Shown: positions 60,133 to 64,000 of the stretch, piece by piece
Layout: each line of letters opens with the position of its first letter
Position numbering within the stretch: position 1 is the first letter of the stretch
DNA from: DATEDA01 sp963754305
GTDB lineage: Bacteria > Pseudomonadota > Gammaproteobacteria > Burkholderiales > SG8-39
Assembly (NCBI GenBank): GCA_963754305.1
Contig: CAVWFR010000036.1
Coordinates: 186,001 to 250,000 of the forward strand
DNA: 64,000 nt
Direction of reading: 5' to 3'
The notes under the pieces: model-generated
What the model was told of the DNA's origin: nothing
What the model saw: the letters and a program-made list of their open reading frames with translations, nothing else
The model's database searches: none
Made by a program: the position numbers and the translations under genes

Positions 60133-60678
60133 ATGACTCAGCATCGACACTTCGATTTGGCAGTTCCGGTGGGGCCGGGCGATCACGTTCTCGGGCCGAT
60201 TCACGCCCACGTGACCGTCGTCGAGTACGGCGATTTCGAATGCCCCAACTGCAAGCAGGCGGCCCCCGCGCTAAAGATCCTGCTCGAGCGCTACGAAGGC
60301 AAGGTCCGGTTTGCGTACCGCCACTTTCCGCTGGAGGAGGTTCACCCGCACGCCCTCGCCGCCGCCGAGTCGGCCGAGTGTGCGGGCGCCCAGGGCAAGT
60401 TCTGGGAAATGTACGACCTGCTGTTCGCGAACCAGACGCAGCTCAAACCCAAGCACTTGCATGCGTACGCCGAGCGGCTCGAGCTGGACCTGACGCGCTA
60501 CGCCGCGGAGATGGACGAACACGTTTACCTCCAGCGAATTCGCGAGCACGTCGAGAGCGGTCAGCGAAGCCGCGTGCGCGGGACGCCGGGGTTGTTCGTG
60601 AACGGGAGGATTCAGGATGCGTCGTTTGGGCCGAAGGGGGTGTTTGCGGCGGTGGAGGCGGCGCTGGCCGGGCGGTGA
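60133..60678 (+). CDS. DsbA family thiol oxidoreductase-like protein
   Basis: The 181-residue protein has a thioredoxin fold with the active site CPNC (37-40) in VVEYGDFECPNC, a helical insertion and cis-Pro in RVRGTPGLFVNGR near 148. It has no signal peptide, so it would act in the cytoplasm, unlike classical DsbA. GGAGG lies 8 bases before the ATG. Similar proteins occur as stand-alone domains related to the C-terminus of some NhaA antiporters. Confidence 0.88.
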   Translation: MTQHRHFDLAVPVGPGDHVLGPIHAHVTVVEYGDFECPNCKQAAPALKILLERYEGKVRFAYRHFPLEEVHPHALAAAESAECAGAQGKFWEMYDLLFANQTQLKPKHLHAYAERLELDLTRYAAEMDEHVYLQRIREHVESGQRSRVRGTPGLFVNGRIQDASFGPKGVFAAVEAALAGR

Positions 60679-61084
60679 GGTTGTGATCGCGCTGCCGCTG
60701 CAGCACGCGGTGGGCGTGTGACAACCGGCAGCTTTCTGGCTCGTCCGAGGGCCGCTTCCGTAAAGGGTTGTCCGATGCCTGCCCGAACGCGAGAACGTGT
60801 CGGGGGCTGGCGCCGCCTGAAGGGCAGGCGTCGGACAAGCCTCGATGGAGGAAACCGCGGAACGTGCTGGCGCCGGTCAATTAGCGGTGCCACGGGCAAC
60901 CCGCATTCTTGCCTTTGCGAGCCGCGTTGCACCAACGGATCGCCCGGATATCGGCTATGCGATGATTTTTCCTTCCATGACGGTTGCAAAGATTTTTTTG
61001 TGCAGATTGCAGCGGCCCTGATTTCCGGATAACCACATCGCCCCGCCTAACGCCGCAAGTCCAAGTTAAATTTGGGATACCCCA
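60679..61084. other. 406-base gap with an inverted repeat
   Basis: No gene is supported. The gap contains the 77-bp inverted-repeat element at 60765-60841. After about 60890 the base composition becomes less GC-rich, continuing into the D-lactate dehydrogenase gene. Confidence 0.5.
60765..60841. repeat. 77-bp inverted repeat (MITE-like or structured RNA)
   Basis: GGGTTGTCCGATGCCTGCCC (60765-60784) is an inverted repeat of 60822-60841 with two mismatches, enclosing 37 bases. No flanking target duplication was found. It may be a small non-autonomous element or a strong hairpin ending transcription of the DsbA-like gene. Confidence 0.5.
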
Positions 61085-62080
61085 ATGAAAATTGCCGTAT
61101 TCAGTGCCAAGCGTTATGACCGCGACTTTCTCGACGCAGCAAATGTTGCAGAGGGGCACCAGCTACAGTATTTTGAGGCGGCGCTTGGGCTCGAATCCGC
61201 CGCTCTGGCTGCCGGTCATGACGCAGTCTGCATTTTCGTCAATGATGTCGCCGACGCTAGCGTGCTCGCAGTGCTCCAGCGCGGAGGCACGAAGCTGGTG
61301 TCTCTGCGGTGCACCGGGTTCAACAACGTCGATTTGGCGGCCGCAGCACGTCTGGGGCTTAAGGTCGTTCGCGTTGTCGATTACTCCCCCTATTCGGTGG
61401 CAGAGCATGCTGTGGCGCTGTTACTCGCCATCAATCGGAAGATTCACCGAGCGTACAACCGTACCCGGGACTCCAATTTTTCTCTCGACGGGTTGATGGG
61501 CTTCGACCTGCACGGAAAGACCGTCGCCATGGTCGGCACAGGTAAGATTGGCCGTATTTTTGCCCGCATCATGCTTGGCTTCGGATGCAACGTAATCGGC
61601 TACGACAAGTTTCCGTCCCCGGAATTTGAGGCGCTCGGTGCACGTTATGCGACACCTGGTGAAATTGGTGCGAGCGCAGACATCATTTCCCTGCACTGCC
61701 TCCTGACACCCGAGACCCACCATATCGTCAATGCCGAGACGCTGGCGCGGATGAAGCGCGGTGCCTTGTTGGTCAATACCAGTCGAGGTGGTCTGGTTGA
61801 TACGGAAGCAGCGATCGAAGCGCTCAAGAGCGGACAACTGGGTGGCCTGGCCCTAGACGTTTACGAGCAGGAAGCAGGGTTGTTCTTCCGCGATCTGTCC
61901 AGCACCATCATCACCGACGATGTGCTGCAGCGTCTGATCGCCTTCCCGAACGTGATCGTAACCGGACATCAGGCCTTCTTTACTCGGGAAGCGATTACAA
62001 CAATTAGCGAGACCACCTTGCGCAGTGCCTCCGAATTCGCTGCCAGCGCTCCCCTGTCAAACGAGATAAGGACGCCTTGA
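61085..62080 (+). CDS. ldhA: D-lactate dehydrogenase-type 2-hydroxyacid dehydrogenase
   Basis: The 331-residue enzyme reduces pyruvate to D-lactate with NADH. It has MKIAVFSAKRYDRDFL at the N-terminus, GTGKIG (151-156), NTSRGGLVDT with Arg234, Glu263 in VYEQEAG and catalytic His295 in TGHQAFFT. These match fermentative LdhA closely. Codon use is visibly less GC-rich at third positions than in the rest of the window, suggesting recent transfer. GGGA is the only ribosome-site-like sequence upstream. Confidence 0.93.
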   Translation: MKIAVFSAKRYDRDFLDAANVAEGHQLQYFEAALGLESAALAAGHDAVCIFVNDVADASVLAVLQRGGTKLVSLRCTGFNNVDLAAAARLGLKVVRVVDYSPYSVAEHAVALLLAINRKIHRAYNRTRDSNFSLDGLMGFDLHGKTVAMVGTGKIGRIFARIMLGFGCNVIGYDKFPSPEFEALGARYATPGEIGASADIISLHCLLTPETHHIVNAETLARMKRGALLVNTSRGGLVDTEAAIEALKSGQLGGLALDVYEQEAGLFFRDLSSTIITDDVLQRLIAFPNVIVTGHQAFFTREAITTISETTLRSASEFAASAPLSNEIRTP

Positions 62081-62120
62081 TTGCAATGATTCTGCGACCG
62101 CGAATGGGTCCTATAGCCGA

Positions 62121-62495
62121 CTAATTTGCGAAGCACAACTCAGGCGTGTCGATCCTTACACCTTGGCTCTGAACCAGGCGACTGCAATAGTGAGTGCTGC
62201 CGTTTTGCCGCACCAGCTTGACGTCGAACACATTCGACACACCTGATCCGTCTTCGCAATTCAGATCCGATGTCCAGGAAATCGTTCCTGTCGCACCTGG
62301 CGCAATCGCCCGATTACCCGTCCATTGCGATTTGAACACAGGCGGGGAGTACGATGATTTGAGCTCCACGAGGCGCAGCGTAGTACTCGCATCGTTGCGG
62401 ATTGCCGTGGTGTGCGAACAGGCTGCCGATGCCAGCTCAGGCAAGGTGAGCGCGCTCAGCGCAACAGCCAGGAACAGTGTATTGCGTGCATTCAT
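62121..62495 (-). CDS. Small secreted cysteine-containing protein
   Basis: The 124-residue product has a signal peptide ending PELASA. The mature part has four cysteines (ACSH, NCED, YCSR, LCFAN) that could form two disulfides, and a beta-rich, Ser/Thr-rich body. The ATG at 62495 sits 7-8 bases after GGAG; an ATG two codons upstream is also in frame. No family is recognised. It converges with ldhA and shares its lower GC look. Confidence 0.65.
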   Translation of the reverse strand: MNARNTLFLAVALSALTLPELASAACSHTTAIRNDASTTLRLVELKSSYSPPVFKSQWTGNRAIAPGATGTISWTSDLNCEDGSGVSNVFDVKLVRQNGSTHYCSRLVQSQGVRIDTPELCFAN

Positions 62496-62501
62496 GATCA
62501 T

Positions 62502-62835
62502 TCTCCAATCAAGTGGTTGTCGACGAAAACGGCGTTACGGTATCCATCGCCCGGCGTTCCGAGTCATCCAACATGCGCGATAAGTAATCGCCGGGCGGAT
62601 GTAAGTTCACCGCTGATGTTCAGCCAGTGCAGCGGCGTATTCGATGGGCGAAGTCTAAGTCGAGGGTTGCAGGCCGAATATCCCAAGAACGCGTTTTCCT
62701 ATCCCGTGTTCTGGGTAAGCCGAACCGGATAGATCGGAAGTGCGAGAGGAATCGGCTCGCCTACCGCTGCGAAAGCGAGCGGTAGAACTCTCGAGCTGTA
62801 AGTTGTTGAAGCCCTGGAGGCTACTTCCAGAAGCC
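62502..62835. other. Gap without a supported gene
   Basis: No gene is seen. A frame beginning near 62740 runs into the antitoxin-like sequence, but its N-terminal part has no recognisable features. Confidence 0.4.
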
Positions 62836-62988
62836 ATGGTGGACCGCGCAGCGTTCGTAGCGGAGGCCTTAGCTGCGCGTGAAGAATGCAATCGCACCGG
62901 CCTCGCGTACGACGTGGATGATGTATTCGATTACTTGCTTGAGCGAGCAAAGGGCAACAGTCCGGCGCCTACGCTTAAAAGTGGCTGA
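62836..62988 (+). pseudogene. Antitoxin-like small gene of a decayed module
   Basis: From the ATG at 62836 the frame encodes 50 residues: DRAAFVAEALAAREECNRTG, DVDDVFDYLLERAKG and a basic tail. The pattern of a charged helix followed by V-D-Y-L-ER resembles the C-terminal half of small type II antitoxins. It lies directly upstream of RelE/ParE-like fragments. The N-terminal DNA-binding part is not recognisable, so the gene is probably incomplete. Confidence 0.4.
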
Positions 62989-63215
62989 GCCTTTCTCCTA
63001 CGGGCCGAATCCATGTTCATACGTTTCTTTTTTCCGCCGGCGAAGATCCGCTACTCGCTGCTCGCGTAGTGACATGCCTCGCAGTTATGCAACGAGCAAA
63101 CCACGAGCCGCAATATTGGGCGACTCCGACAAGGGACTTCGAGAGCTGATCATTCCATGTGGAAAGCGGGGTTCGTTGCGCGCTGTACGGCTACATTGAG
63201 TCACGCGGTGTCTTG
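62989..63215 (+). pseudogene. RelE/ParE toxin remnant with frameshifts
   Basis: One frame reads DKGLRELIIPCGKRG, another continues KAGFVA and a third LYGYIES. Together they resemble the C-terminal end of RelE/ParE toxins (GLRELVIPFG..GYVALYRY). Two frameshifts are needed to join them and the first half is not recognisable. It follows the antitoxin-like gene. Confidence 0.5.
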
Positions 63216-63591
63216 CCGCTATGTGGTGGGTACGGCTGGGGGTGTTGCCGGAGTTGCTCGAACCGGGCAAGCCGCAGCAGAGGGGAACACCCCGGGTCTC
63301 GCGGAAGTTCGAGCGGTCGCCAGACTCGGGCTGGACGCTTAAGGCATCGCCCTACGAGCGGCGCTTCCTTGACCCATTTCTCTGACGACGAATCGCGCTG
63401 GCTTCCCACGTCGATACTCCGACACCGACACGCGGCCTCGTTCGTGCGAAATTCTCGCTCCGAACCGCCCTCGCACAACGCCCCGGTGGCGTCGTTCACA
63501 CTTGTAACCCTCTGTGACAGTCTGGCCCGGAAGCTGCTCTATACCCGGCAGCCATCAAGCCTATGGCGGATACCAACAAACAGGGGATGCA
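63216..63591. other. Gap without a supported gene
   Basis: Several short open frames overlap on both strands but none has a convincing start or composition. No gene is seen. Confidence 0.45.
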
Positions 63592-63828
63592 ATGCTGAAC
63601 GTAAACACGCCACGCCCGACGTCGAACGCGCTTGAGAGCTCGCCCGCTTTCGACCTGCTTGCCCGAACGCCGATCGAACGCCTGGAAGAAACCGTCCGGC
63701 TGCTCAAGGTGCACCGCCCGGAGAAGGAAATTCGGGACGCGATGCTGGGCCGGGTCTCCTCGGCACCGCTCTCCGAGTTCGAAACGTTGAAGCGGATCTT
63801 CTTCGACCATTTCCCGGACTGGCGTTAG
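63592..63828 (+). CDS. Small hypothetical protein
   Basis: The 78-residue product begins MLNVNTPRPTSNALES, then an amphipathic helical region (ERLEETVRLLKVHRPEKEIRDAML) and ends FFDHFPDWR. GGGG precedes the ATG. Codon use fits a real high-GC gene. It has no signal peptide or known motif; the family is not recognised. Confidence 0.5.
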   Translation: MLNVNTPRPTSNALESSPAFDLLARTPIERLEETVRLLKVHRPEKEIRDAMLGRVSSAPLSEFETLKRIFFDHFPDWR

Positions 63829-63923
63829 CGCCCGCCCGCACTGCCACTTCTCCCGCGCCGCGGCCTTGCCCTGCAGTCATGTCATCGGGCGCCGATCGAA
63901 GAGCGCCGCGGGAGGGTTAGCAA

Positions 63924-64000
63924 GTGGAAGAGTCATCAATGCGCGCGATCTACGCGCGGCTTCGACACCGCGCAACCTTTTGCGCAATCTCGGGATCGGT
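63924..64000 (+). CDS. Possible CDS running off the right edge
   Basis: A GTG at 63924 follows GGGAGGG by 7 bases and opens a frame (VEESSMRAIYARLRHR) that stays open to the end of the window. Only 25 codons are visible, so the call is weak. Confidence 0.25.
   Translation, partial: MEESSMRAIYARLRHRATFCAISGS

Noticed and set aside
1..64000. tRNA, rRNA and CRISPR arrays
   Set aside because: I looked for tRNA T-arm patterns, rRNA segments and regularly spaced repeats and found none; a dedicated scan would be needed to exclude a missed tRNA.

Overview
The window looks like the chromosome of a high-GC, Burkholderiales-like betaproteobacterium, probably uncultured. Three things point there: the housekeeping order yicC - gmk - rpoZ - spoT beside a Ser/Thr kinase and PP2C phosphatase pair, many Bug-family (TctC-like) periplasmic receptors, and PEP-CTERM (exosortase-sorted) proteins. 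Assignments rest on reading translations and motifs by eye; no database search was run.

Layout. 0-10.6 kb: kinase/phosphatase pair, yicC, a degraded genomic island (about 2.05-7.29 kb), then gmk, rpoZ and spoT. The island is bounded by a 19-bp direct repeat that duplicates the 3' end of yicC. It holds remnants of a tyrosine integrase, an IS1182-type transposase, a serine recombinase and a tannase, a 109-bp MITE with an 8-bp target duplication, an SGNH hydrolase, a membrane protein, a 29-residue membrane peptide and a PEP-CTERM protein.

10.6-17.1 kb: alpha/beta hydrolase, SDR, enoyl-CoA hydratase, acyl-CoA dehydrogenase and a 2-aminobenzoate/benzoate-type CoA ligase, followed by an enolase-superfamily enzyme. 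17.1-31.4 kb: Bug receptors, transporters (TauE, chromate pair, ABC binding proteins), FAH-family hydrolases, a haloacid dehalogenase and other accessory catabolic genes. 31.5-46.5 kb: a pseudo-protease of HtrA type, flavin reductase, malonyl-CoA decarboxylase, a Tat-exported molybdoenzyme with its cytochrome b, an acyl-CoA synthetase, PHA depolymerase, a frameshifted persulfide dioxygenase-rhodanese, and RraA/NIPSNAP genes.

46.5-59.6 kb: an exported methyltransferase lipoprotein; an operon of acyl-CoA dehydrogenase, alpha/beta hydrolase and a NicX-like ring-cleaving dioxygenase; enoyl-CoA hydratase; and the two-domain 2-aminobenzoyl-CoA monooxygenase/reductase (AbmA type). A hydroxy-acid/sugar-acid module follows (IlvD/Edd dehydratase, 3-hydroxyisobutyrate-type dehydrogenase, class II aldolase, FAD oxidase). 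59.6-64 kb: GNAT, DsbA-like protein, a D-lactate dehydrogenase, a small secreted protein, a decayed toxin-antitoxin module and short hypotheticals; by eye this end is less GC-rich.

How it fits together. The 10.6-15.9 kb and 47.5-54.5 kb clusters supply complementary parts of a CoA-thioester route for aminated or hydroxylated aromatic acids: ligase, dearomatising flavoprotein, then beta-oxidation-like enzymes. The second cluster adds a NicX/NicD-like pair that is not part of the classical route. This combination is the most interesting functional hypothesis here. The best structural finding is the fossil island at the yicC 3' end.
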